From Phycisphaerales bacterium UBA3190 (lineage in GTDB: Bacteria; Planctomycetota; Phycisphaerae; Phycisphaerales; UBA1924): 8,928 nucleotides of DNA. The position numbers and the translations under genes were made by a program. The stretch spans positions 1-8,928 of the forward strand of contig DEXG01000029.1 of the NCBI GenBank assembly GCA_002364005.1, given 5' to 3'. Shown here in pieces: positions 1-7,544 of the stretch (position 1 is its first letter; every line of letters begins with the position of its first letter). The notes under the pieces were generated by a model. It did not search any database. It saw only the letters and a list, made by a program, of their open reading frames with translations, and was not told the origin of the DNA.

Positions 1-401
1 GTCCCATCCCCATTGTTTATCAGCACGCTCGTGTCGTCGCTGCCCCCGTTCGCCACCACCATGTCCAGATCGCCGTCGCCGTCAATATCACCCAGAGAAA
101 CGCTCCTCGGATCATCGCCAGCTATATAACGGATTCGAGGCGCGAAGGTCCCATCACCATGGTTCAGCAGCACGTACGCGCTTTGGATGCCAAAGTTCGC
201 AGTAACCATGTCCAGATCACCGTCACCATCAACATCACCAAGCGTTACGCTCAGCGGGAAACCACCAACAAAGTAATCAGTTGGAGGCGAGAAAGACCCA
301 TCTCCATTGTTCAACAGAACGCTCGTGTTGTCGCTCGCCGAGTTCGCTGTCACAATATCCAGATCGCCGTCACCATCAACATCACCCAGAGAAATGCTCT
401 G
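1..401 (-). repeat. Tandem 147-bp coding repeats (FG-GAP blades)
   Basis: Two full units (401-255 and 254-108) and the start of a third (107-1, cut by the window edge) encode 49-residue blades. The unit length is exactly 49 residues twice in a row, and the nucleotide sequence is well conserved around the codons for DGDGDLD. The repetition also produces repetitive open frames on the opposite strand, which are not genes. Confidence 0.85.
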
Positions 402-560
402 TGGATTCTCGCCCGCTTCGAACTTCTGACCAGGAAACAGCGGCCCATCGCAACACTGCGCAAACGCGCCTTGAGCACCGAGCATGTTGGCAAGCGAAAC
501 CAACCCAAGCAAACAAGGAAAACCTCTACCTCGCGAGTACGCGCCAAGACTATTCAGCAT
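1..560 (-). CDS. Secreted FG-GAP/VCBS repeat protein, 5' part only (runs off left edge)
   Basis: The frame is open from an ATG at 560-558 to the left edge, giving 186 residues without a stop. The start is supported by a GGAAGGG Shine-Dalgarno (567-573) six bases upstream and an in-frame TGA just before it. Residues 1-35 look like a signal peptide with basic residues (R10, R12), a hydrophobic stretch (about 15-30) and a likely cut after AFA (residue 34). From residue 54 there are three copies of a 49-residue FG-GAP/VCBS unit, each carrying the calcium-loop motif GD(V/I)DGDGDLD(I/M)V and ending in (N/H)GDG(S/T). In this family the units form blades of a beta-propeller that binds calcium outside the cytoplasm; such proteins are abundant in planctomycetes. 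More blades and any C-terminal sorting domain would lie outside the window. The specific function cannot be told. The gene is divergent from the S41-like peptidase. Confidence 0.88.
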   Translation of the reverse strand, partial: MLNSLGAYSRGRGFPCLLGLVSLANMLGAQGAFAQCCDGPLFPGQKFEAGENPQSISLGDVDGDGDLDIVTANSASDNTSVLLNNGDGSFSPPTDYFVGGFPLSVTLGDVDGDGDLDMVTANFGIQSAYVLLNHGDGTFAPRIRYIAGDDPRSVSLGDIDGDGDLDMVVANGGSDDTSVLINNGDG

Positions 561-625
561 CAATATCCCTTCCAATCATGCAGTGCCATCCCATACGGTG
601 GATAAGCCAGCCCGGTTTCATGAGC

Positions 626-654
626 ATGGTACAAGAATGATTCAGAAGTTACAA
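626..654 (-). promoter_or_regulatory. Putative sigma70-type promoter for the FG-GAP gene
   Basis: Read on the minus strand, TTGTAA (654-649) and TACCAT (631-626) are separated by 17 bases; each matches the housekeeping consensus at four of six positions. Transcription would begin near 618 and leave a leader of roughly 60 bases containing the Shine-Dalgarno. It is assigned by pattern only. Confidence 0.4.
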
Positions 655-665
655 GATGATTCAGA
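631..665. promoter_or_regulatory. Direct-repeat pair overlapping the promoter (candidate operator)
   Basis: ACAAGAATGATTCAGA (631-646) and ACAAGATGATTCAGA (651-665) are near-identical, differing by one A insertion. Their shared TGATTCAGA cores lie 19 bases apart, about two helical turns, so bound proteins would sit on the same face of DNA. The pair overlaps the proposed minus-strand promoter. A plus-strand TACAAT (673-678) with TTACAA (649-654) 18 bases upstream could be a divergent promoter towards the peptidase gene. The rest of the 561-796 spacer shows only a weak 5-bp hairpin (CCTGC-TGGT-GCAGG, 736-749). Confidence 0.4.
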
Positions 666-760
666 GTCTTGATACAATAGGCATTCAAAGTGTGTCATGA
701 GAACGGCATTGCGACCGCGAGTGCCCGATGGCGGGCCTGCTGGTGCAGGGGCAGTAACCC

Positions 761-789
761 TTCGCTGATTGCCCCGGATCTGGTATAGT
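761..789 (+). promoter_or_regulatory. Putative promoter placing the transcript start at the S41 gene's ATG
   Basis: TATAGT (784-789) matches the -10 consensus at five of six positions and is preceded by TG (extended -10, TGGTATAGT). A weak -35 (TTCGCT, 761-766) lies 17 bases upstream. The expected start point is about 796-797, which is the ATG itself. No Shine-Dalgarno is present before this ATG, so a leaderless mRNA is the simplest reading. Confidence 0.45.
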
Positions 790-796
790 CGGCTCC

Positions 797-2053
797 ATGG
801 CAAACGCTTTGAGCCGTTTTCTTTGCGCCCTGCTGGTCTGCGTCGTCAGCTCAGGCGTCCGTGCGCAAGTGACCAAGGCCCAGTGGGCCGCCGATCTCGA
901 CACGCTCGCGGACGGGCTGCTGCAGCGCCACCCAAACTTCTACACCAAGGTCAGCGTCGAGGACTTTGAGGACGCGCTGTTCGCGTTCCACGATCGCCTT
1001 GACACGCTCGATGATCAGCTGATCGTGATGGAGGCCTGCCGGCTCGTGGCGCTCGGGGGCGATGCGCACACGACGATCGGCTTTGGCGAGATCGGCCGAT
1101 CCATGCGCCGCCTGCCGATCCGGATCATGGTGATGGAGGATGGCACCTTCGTCACGTTCGCGACCAGGGAACACCAGGAACTGATCGGCTCCCGCGTCGT
1201 CTCGATCAACGGCATCGCGATCGAGGAGGTGCTCGAGCGTGTCTCCGCGCTGTTCGCGTATGAGAACGACTCGAAAAGGAAGGGCACCAGCGCGTGGTAC
1301 GCCACGCTGCTCCCCGCGCTGAGGACGGTCGGGGTGATCGACGATCATCACGCGGCGTCGCTGCCCGTCACGCTGGAGCAAGACGAAGAGACATCGGAGC
1401 ACACGCTTCCCTGCGTGCCCGAGTCGCATCTGCGGGGCTGGGTGAGCTTTGTGCAGCTGCTCAAGCAACCCTGGCCCATCGCGTACCGCAAGCAGGGCGG
1501 GTACTACCAGAGCGATTTCATCGCCGAGCACAAGGCCATGTATGTTGCCTACAACCGCTGCCGAGAAGCGGAAGACCTGCCGATGGCCGAGTTCGTCGAG
1601 TTCATCATGACCAAGTCCGACGAGCTGGATGCGCAGCGGATCATCATCGATCTGCGTTTCAACGGCGGCGGGGATGAAACGGTCATCTGGCCGCTCTGGC
1701 AGGCGCTGGAGAAGTCCGAACGGTTCAGCGACAAAGGCGACATCATCGGGCTGATCTCACGCCAGACCTTCAGCAGCGCGATGAGCAACAGCCATCAGCT
1801 GCGAGACAACTGCGGTGCGGTGCTCATCGGCGAGCCCACGGGCGGCAAGCCGAATCATTTCGGGCAGCTCTCCAGCTTCACGCTGCCCAACACGGGGATC
1901 ACGATCTCACACTCGACGAAGTGGTTCCAAAAAATCGAGGGTGACCCCGATGCGGTACACCCCGATGTACTGATCCCGTGGCGTTCGGACCCGCTGTTCA
2001 CGGGCCAAGACCCGGTGCTTGAGGCGGCGCTGACATACGAGCCGGCGGGGTGA
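797..2053 (+). CDS. Secreted S41-family-like serine peptidase
   Basis: The 418-residue product begins with a signal peptide (hydrophobic about 7-20, likely cut after VRA, residue 23), so it probably acts in the periplasm or outside. Residues 80-100 contain GGDAHTTIGF with His91 at the position of the catalytic His in CPAF/tricorn-like S41 enzymes. Residues 105-155 (LPIRI...GSRVVSINGIAIEEV) resemble the PDZ-like segment of the family. The core has IIIDLRFNGGGDE (282-294), then TFSSAM (324-329) where Ser327 is the likely nucleophile, then IGEPTGGKPNHFG (344-356), a recognised S41 signature. S41 enzymes cleave proteins, often near C-termini; the substrate here is unknown. I could not assign the third catalytic acid. 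There is no Shine-Dalgarno; the start is chosen because it gives an intact signal peptide. The gene converges on the Rossmann gene with no bases between the two stops. Confidence 0.85.
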   Translation: MANALSRFLCALLVCVVSSGVRAQVTKAQWAADLDTLADGLLQRHPNFYTKVSVEDFEDALFAFHDRLDTLDDQLIVMEACRLVALGGDAHTTIGFGEIGRSMRRLPIRIMVMEDGTFVTFATREHQELIGSRVVSINGIAIEEVLERVSALFAYENDSKRKGTSAWYATLLPALRTVGVIDDHHAASLPVTLEQDEETSEHTLPCVPESHLRGWVSFVQLLKQPWPIAYRKQGGYYQSDFIAEHKAMYVAYNRCREAEDLPMAEFVEFIMTKSDELDAQRIIIDLRFNGGGDETVIWPLWQALEKSERFSDKGDIIGLISRQTFSSAMSNSHQLRDNCGAVLIGEPTGGKPNHFGQLSSFTLPNTGITISHSTKWFQKIEGDPDAVHPDVLIPWRSDPLFTGQDPVLEAALTYEPAG

Positions 2054-2569
2054 TTATGGATGGGCGTCCCAGGGGGTCACGGTGCCAACTGTTGTTGACG
2101 GCTGACCGGACAGCAATGCACTGACGACCCCGTTGGAAATCTCTTCGTTGCTGAGCCATCGAGACCGATCACCCTCGATCACAAAGCCGAGGCGGACGAT
2201 CCGGTCGAAGCGGGCACCGTCACCGCGTGGGACCTCGGTCGAGGACCCGACGACTCGGAGGAGGTCGATGTCTGGAAACAATGCGCGTACCAGTTCCAGA
2301 ACAGGCTCGGCTGGGGTGTGAACCCAGCAAATGGCAGCAGAGGGGTGAACGGGAATCGAGCGGAGGGCGTGGGCGAGCGCTTCGAGGTCGCGGTAGTCGC
2401 AGGGATGGGTGCGGAGCCGATCCCGATCGGCTGCTGGGACTGACTCACTGAGGGCACTGAGACTCGATTGGGAGCGTGCGAGGGCTGTGACCCGGTCTCC
2501 GCGTGCGATCAGGCCCCGAACGCAGCCCGCGAGCATCCCGGTTGCTCCAATACACAGCACATCAGCCAT
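2054..2569 (-). CDS. Short Rossmann-fold (SDR-like) NAD(P)-binding protein
   Basis: The 171-residue protein starts MADVLCIGATGMLAG, a beta-strand followed by a glycine-rich nucleotide-binding loop (Gly8, Gly11, Gly15). Later landmarks are CDYRD (about 64-68), ICWVHTP (a strand and loop), a VVGSS segment, WLSNEEISNGVV and a C-terminal VGTVTPWDAHP. These resemble a compact family annotated as short-chain dehydrogenase in Bacillus and other bacteria, as I recall it. The classical SDR Tyr-x-x-x-Lys pair is not visible, so catalysis is doubtful and the reaction and substrate are unknown. The frame stays open upstream to 2707, but that extension is unlike protein sequence of this family and would overrun the dnaK control region, so the ATG at 2569-2567 is preferred. 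No Shine-Dalgarno precedes it. The stop (TAA) touches the peptidase's stop; the gene is divergent from dnaK. Confidence 0.75.
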   Translation of the reverse strand: MADVLCIGATGMLAGCVRGLIARGDRVTALARSQSSLSALSESVPAADRDRLRTHPCDYRDLEALAHALRSIPVHPSAAICWVHTPAEPVLELVRALFPDIDLLRVVGSSTEVPRGDGARFDRIVRLGFVIEGDRSRWLSNEEISNGVVSALLSGQPSTTVGTVTPWDAHP

Positions 2570-2574
2570 GACCG

Positions 2575-2596
2575 AGTCTATCTGCCAGTCTGGCAG
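2575..2596 (-). promoter_or_regulatory. -10-like element and palindromic operator candidate for the Rossmann gene
   Basis: On the minus strand TAGACT (2580-2575) matches the -10 consensus at four of six and ends five bases before the ATG, again suggesting a leaderless start. Immediately upstream is a perfect inverted repeat CTGCCA-GTC-TGGCAG (2582-2596), which falls in the promoter spacer where a repressor would block RNA polymerase. No convincing -35 is visible. Confidence 0.4.
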
Positions 2597-2685
2597 GGAT
2601 CGTCCGGATCGGCACCTCGAATGGGGTTCTGAGCCCCCAAGTTCGCCGCTGATCTCGCTCTCGCGGGGCGAAGATTGGCACCATG

Positions 2686-2708
2686 ATTGCATCGTATTTC
2701 GGTGCAAT
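2686..2708 (+). promoter_or_regulatory. Hairpin/inverted repeat upstream of dnaK
   Basis: ATTGCATCG (2686-2694) pairs with CGGTGCAAT (2700-2708) around a TATTT loop: nine pairs including one T-G. It lies 65-88 bases before the dnaK ATG. TGCAATAGT (2703-2711) also resembles an extended -10 element, so the repeat may overlap the promoter as an operator; if transcribed it would form a leader hairpin. No CIRCE element (TTAGCACTC-N9-GAGTGCTAA) is visible, so HrcA control of the usual kind is unlikely. Confidence 0.35.
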
Positions 2709-2760
2709 AGTCACAACCAATCGTCGTCGGTGCCCAGTGCCACCAGCGCGGCGTAGCCAG

Positions 2761-2767
2761 AAGGAGG
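2761..2767 (+). promoter_or_regulatory. Strong Shine-Dalgarno of dnaK
   Basis: AAGGAGG is a near-perfect anti-16S match, six bases before the ATG at 2774. It fixes the dnaK start and is the strongest ribosome binding site in the window, as expected for an abundant chaperone. Confidence 0.85.
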
Positions 2768-2773
2768 CCAGTT

Positions 2774-4687
<1,914 letters not shown>

Positions 4688-4710
4688 GTCCTGACAACGC
4701 TCAACACTTC

Positions 4711-4742
4711 AAACGCCCGCACACTTGTGTGCGGGCGTTTTT
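4711..4742 (+). terminator. Intrinsic terminator of dnaK
   Basis: AAACGCCCGCACA (4711-4723) pairs perfectly with TGTGCGGGCGTTT (4728-4740) around a CTTG loop, followed by a short T-run (4738-4742). It lies 23 bases after the dnaK stop. On the minus strand the same hairpin lies just past the stop of the zinc-ribbon operon (4764) but is followed by only three T residues, so it may serve that operon weakly as well. Confidence 0.9.
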
Positions 4743-4763
4743 CATATCTCATGGTTACGAGGT

Positions 4764-5645
4764 TCACGGCTTGGGCAACGGCAGCCCATCACGGGTCCAG
4801 AGCACACCCAGCGGCACGCGCGAGCGTGGTGGCAGGGCCATGCACACCGCAAAGCGTGCGACGGGTCGTCCGATGAACACACCGAGCCCCATCATCGCGA
4901 TTTGGTAGAGCATCACCGCGGAGACAATGCGCGGCAAATAGAGACGCATGGCCTGATCCGATGCCTGCGGGTAGGTACCGGGATCGATGTTCGCCCCGAT
5001 GACAAAGACCGCACCGATCAGCGCCCCCACCATGGGAATCAGGAACGCCCGCCGCCATGTCGCACCGAGCAGGGCCACGCTCCAGTACATACCGACCAAC
5101 ACAGAGACAAGACCGGCGGGGAGCAGCAGGAGGAAAGCGTCTGGGTTGATCTGCCCCCAGAGACTCCCGTAGGAATCGATGGCTCCGTCGAGGTGCTCGT
5201 CGATCCAGTCCGGCGTCAGGGTCATCCAGCGCCCGACGGTGTATGTCTGCACCGGGTTGCCGTTCTGCTCAGCCTGCGACTGTTGCCATTGGGTGTATTG
5301 GATCCCGATGAAGTCCCCCAAGGGCTGACTGGCCATTTCGGTTAGTGCGAACGCGAAGCCGGAGACGATCATGGTGCTCAGTGCCAGGGTACCCAGCAGG
5401 AGCATCAGGTAGAGCCCCGCGAGGATCGCTCGGAACCGGTTCACCCAGTGGGACATGAGCGGGTACTGCTGGAGTGCCGCGACGGTGCCGCACTCCGGGC
5501 AGCGTGCGATCGCCAGCCCGTAGTGCTCTTCCCTGGTGACGGTCTGGCCGTAGAGATTGAATCCGCAGCCGATGCAGGCCCGGTCGGCGCGGATCTGGTC
5601 GGGTTGTGCGCGATCCGGGAGATGTTGTTGAGTCGATTCAGCCAT
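4764..5645 (-). CDS. Zinc-ribbon four-helix membrane protein (second gene of pair)
   Basis: A 293-residue protein of no family I recognise. The N-terminal region has a zinc ribbon with Cys24-x2-Cys27 and Cys49-x2-Cys52, and an HYGLA motif (41-45) just before the second pair. Four hydrophobic segments follow at about 74-102, 169-194, 199-219 and 238-260; the loop between the first two (about 103-168) is polar and acidic and is probably on the outer face. An even number of helices would put the zinc ribbon and the C-terminus on the same, likely cytoplasmic, side. The ATG is set by AGGAG (5651-5655) five bases upstream. The upstream gene ends 12 bases before it, so the two are co-transcribed. 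The upstream product has the same cysteine spacing, HYGLA motif and helix count, so they are probably paralogues working as a pair, perhaps a heteromer. Function unknown; zinc binding is inferred from the cysteines. Confidence 0.85.
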   Translation of the reverse strand: MAESTQQHLPDRAQPDQIRADRACIGCGFNLYGQTVTREEHYGLAIARCPECGTVAALQQYPLMSHWVNRFRAILAGLYLMLLLGTLALSTMIVSGFAFALTEMASQPLGDFIGIQYTQWQQSQAEQNGNPVQTYTVGRWMTLTPDWIDEHLDGAIDSYGSLWGQINPDAFLLLLPAGLVSVLVGMYWSVALLGATWRRAFLIPMVGALIGAVFVIGANIDPGTYPQASDQAMRLYLPRIVSAVMLYQIAMMGLGVFIGRPVARFAVCMALPPRSRVPLGVLWTRDGLPLPKP

Positions 5646-5657
5646 GGTGGCTCCTGA

Positions 5658-6347
5658 TCAGTCCTGGCGTGATTGGCGTCGGCGCAGGCGTTTGCGGATG
5701 CGGGATATGCGTTTGCGCTCGCCCTTGACGAGCATTCGGTTCAGCAGTTCCCCCAGCCCCATACCCGCCAGAAGGACCGGGATGAACACCATGAGCGTGA
5801 GCAACCGGCGCTGGAGTTCCCGCCCGCTGGGGAGGTCGATCGTGACATCGCTGCCCACCAGATCGCGGACAAAGCGCATCACCCCCCCGAAACTGGCGTC
5901 GATGGTCACAAAAAAGAATGTAAGCAGCAGGAAGAGCCCAACGACCTCGATGAACTTGCGATGGGCGTAGATGGCGCGGGTGATACAGCCCGTTAGCAGC
6001 ACGATGATCCCGGCGATGAGCAACTGTGTCGCCACGGAGGGGTTGGCCAGGTCGGGCATGACCAGGCGCCCCTGCGCGAGGGTCAGTTCGCTCTGAACCC
6101 AGAAGGCCATCCCGACCAGCGAACCGATGCTCAGAGCCGAAAAAAGCATGGCAAGCCAGAGACGCACCAGACTGCTCCTGAGCTGATGAAACTGCTTCCA
6201 GAAGACCCGGTCGGGGTGTTTCACACGCACCGTGGCCTGCTGGCACTTTGTACAGACCACGACCGCGAGCCCGTAGTGCGGGTCCGGGGAGACACGAACG
6301 CGTCCCAGTTCGGTCAGACAGGATGGGCAAATATGTGACTTGGACAT
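5658..6347 (-). CDS. Zinc-ribbon four-helix membrane protein (first gene of pair)
   Basis: A 229-residue protein starting MSKSHICPSC. The zinc ribbon is Cys7-x2-Cys10 and Cys32-x2-Cys35, with HYGLA at 24-28, the same register as in the downstream gene. Hydrophobic segments lie at about 60-83, 106-126, 133-152 and 182-202. The tail (208-229) is dense in Arg and Lys (for example RKRISRIRKRLRRR), which by the positive-inside rule places it in the cytoplasm and could contact phospholipid or nucleic acid. The frame is open upstream to 6476, but those residues are low in family character and extend across the promoter region of the divergent gene, so the ATG at 6347-6345 that places the ribbon at the N-terminus is preferred. 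No Shine-Dalgarno is visible before it, whereas the downstream gene has a good one. Function unknown. Confidence 0.8.
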   Translation of the reverse strand: MSKSHICPSCLTELGRVRVSPDPHYGLAVVVCTKCQQATVRVKHPDRVFWKQFHQLRSSLVRLWLAMLFSALSIGSLVGMAFWVQSELTLAQGRLVMPDLANPSVATQLLIAGIIVLLTGCITRAIYAHRKFIEVVGLFLLLTFFFVTIDASFGGVMRFVRDLVGSDVTIDLPSGRELQRRLLTLMVFIPVLLAGMGLGELLNRMLVKGERKRISRIRKRLRRRQSRQD

Positions 6348-6484
6348 CCGATAGAGGCATACGGGTTTCGAAGCAAGCAGTTTCACCCGGGGGGTTGACT
6401 CGTGCGGGGTGGGTGCATTCCCTACGGGGCCGACCCATGGGACGATCGGGTGTTTTCGGCATCGAACATTGAACACAGGACCAG
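6348..6484. promoter_or_regulatory. Divergent promoter spacer between the zinc-ribbon operon and the DUF481-type gene
   Basis: This 137-base spacer must contain promoters in both directions. On the plus strand TTGACT (6395-6400) is a five-of-six match to the -35 consensus, but no good -10 stands 16-18 bases downstream. On the minus strand a weak TATGCC lies eight bases before the zinc-ribbon ATG. An AGGA (6477-6480) serves as the ribosome site of the plus-strand gene. Assignments are tentative. Confidence 0.3.
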
Positions 6485-7441
6485 ATGATGAACATCAACT
6501 ACGCAAAACCGATCAGCTACCTTGCCACCATCATTGCATGTGCCGGCCTGAGCGCCTCAGCACTTGGAAATGACACCGAGGCAGACCGCGCAGCCGCTCT
6601 GGAGCGACTTGAAGAGGCACGAATCGCCTTTGAAGCCGCCCGGGCCGAGCTCGAGGAGGCCCAGCGTGAAGCCGCGGCTGTCACAGGCGGGACGATCCAG
6701 ACCGATGACGACTCCAGCGAGGGCGATGCAGCGGTGCAGCCCGCGGCTGAAGAAGACATGCCTGAGGATCCCAACTCATGGGCCGACGGCTGGAAGTTCA
6801 AGGCCGTCGTCGGGCTCAACGGTGCATCGGGCAACAATGAGAACTTCAGTGCCCGCGCTTCGATCCATGGCGAACGCTTCACAAGCAAGTACGAGACCAC
6901 CCTGGGTCTGAGCTACACCTACGGCACATCGGACGGCACCAAGAACACCTCGCGTGGCGTCGCCCAGATCAACAACGACTGGCTCACCGATAGCAAGTGG
7001 CGCTACTTCGCTCAGGGCAAGTACGAGTACGACGAGTTCCAGCAGTGGGACCACCGTGTCTCGGGCGCGTTCGGTGTTGGCTATGAGCTGTACAAGGACG
7101 AGAAGACCACCCTGCTGATCGGTCGCGTCGGTATCGGCGGCTACTACGAGATGGGCGGCAACGCGGACGAGGAGTTCGTCCCAGAGGGCCTGATTGGGCT
7201 TGACCTGCGTCATCAGTGGACCGAGAACACCACCCTGACCGCCACCAGCACCTACTACCCGAGCTTCGATGATTTCGGCGAGTTCCGCTGGAACACCGGC
7301 GCGGGCATCGAGGTGATCATGGATGCCGAGTCGGGCATGACGCTCAACGCCGGCTTCGAGCACCGCCACGATTCGCAGCCCGGCACGGGCACCAAGCCCA
7401 ACGACATCGAGTACTACATGGGTCTGGGCTGGAGCTTCTGA
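6485..7441 (+). CDS. DUF481/YdiY-type outer-membrane beta-barrel with N-terminal coiled coil
   Basis: The 318-residue product has a signal peptide (1-28, likely cut after ALG), then a strongly helical Glu/Ala/Arg stretch (about 31-66; ALERLEEARIAFEAARAELE) that should form a coiled coil, an acidic linker (70-97), and a beta-rich domain (103-318). The barrel has alternating strands, a GASGNNEN segment (113-120) matching the SGN motif of DUF481, YDEFQQWDHRVSGAFGVGY (182-200), and ends in the aromatic residue Phe318 (GLGWSF), the usual signal for BAM-assisted insertion. DUF481 proteins are salt- or stress-related outer-membrane barrels of unknown mechanism. The coiled coil is unusual for the family and may reach into the periplasm. 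Two adjacent ATGs (6485 and 6488) are possible; AGGA (6477-6480) is better spaced for the second. A terminator follows. Divergent from the zinc-ribbon pair. Confidence 0.82.
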   Translation: MMNINYAKPISYLATIIACAGLSASALGNDTEADRAAALERLEEARIAFEAARAELEEAQREAAAVTGGTIQTDDDSSEGDAAVQPAAEEDMPEDPNSWADGWKFKAVVGLNGASGNNENFSARASIHGERFTSKYETTLGLSYTYGTSDGTKNTSRGVAQINNDWLTDSKWRYFAQGKYEYDEFQQWDHRVSGAFGVGYELYKDEKTTLLIGRVGIGGYYEMGGNADEEFVPEGLIGLDLRHQWTENTTLTATSTYYPSFDDFGEFRWNTGAGIEVIMDAESGMTLNAGFEHRHDSQPGTGTKPNDIEYYMGLGWSF

Positions 7442-7466
7442 TCGATCTCGATTGATATGATCATTC

Positions 7467-7495
7467 AAGCACAGCCCGCGTGGCTGTGTTTTTTT
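7467..7495 (+). terminator. Intrinsic terminator after the DUF481-type gene
   Basis: CACAGCC (7470-7476) pairs perfectly with GGCTGTG (7482-7488) around CGCGT, followed by seven T residues (7489-7495); the preceding AAG extends the stem by pairing with the first T residues. It separates this gene from the YitT-family gene, which therefore probably has its own promoter or relies on read-through. Confidence 0.9.
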
Positions 7496-7497
7496 AT

Positions 7498-7511
7498 GCC
7501 GAGTACCCGGC
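7498..7511. promoter_or_regulatory. Imperfect palindrome upstream of the YitT-family gene
   Basis: GCCG-A-GTAC-C-CGGC is a 14-base palindrome with one mismatched pair, lying between the terminator and the ribosome site of the next gene. It could be an operator, though a chance palindrome in GC-rich DNA is equally possible. Confidence 0.2.
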
Positions 7512-7544
7512 GTTCAGTCCTGGCCAAGTCGAGGATCATTTCCC

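Noticed and set aside
159..605. Repetitive open frames on the plus strand opposite the FG-GAP gene
   Set aside because: They are mirror images of the 147-bp repeats. The minus-strand reading gives canonical DGDGDLD calcium loops and a signal peptide.
851..1531. A 226-residue open frame on the minus strand opposite the S41 peptidase
   Set aside because: Antisense shadow of a gene with a signal peptide and S41 motifs; its own product shows no domain.
2570..2707. N-terminal extension of the Rossmann protein to the ATG at 2707
   Set aside because: The added residues are not Rossmann-like and would cover the palindrome and the dnaK hairpin. A natural fold start exists at 2569.
2570..2773. CIRCE element upstream of dnaK
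   Set aside because: No TTAGCACTC or GAGTGCTAA half-site is present in this spacer.
4725..5345. A 206-residue plus-strand open frame downstream of dnaK
   Set aside because: It starts inside the dnaK terminator hairpin and is antisense to the zinc-ribbon membrane gene, which has clear cysteine motifs and helices.
6348..6476. N-terminal extension of the first zinc-ribbon protein
   Set aside because: The extra 43 residues occupy the divergent spacer and have no counterpart in the paralogue. The start at 6347 places the ribbon at the N-terminus.
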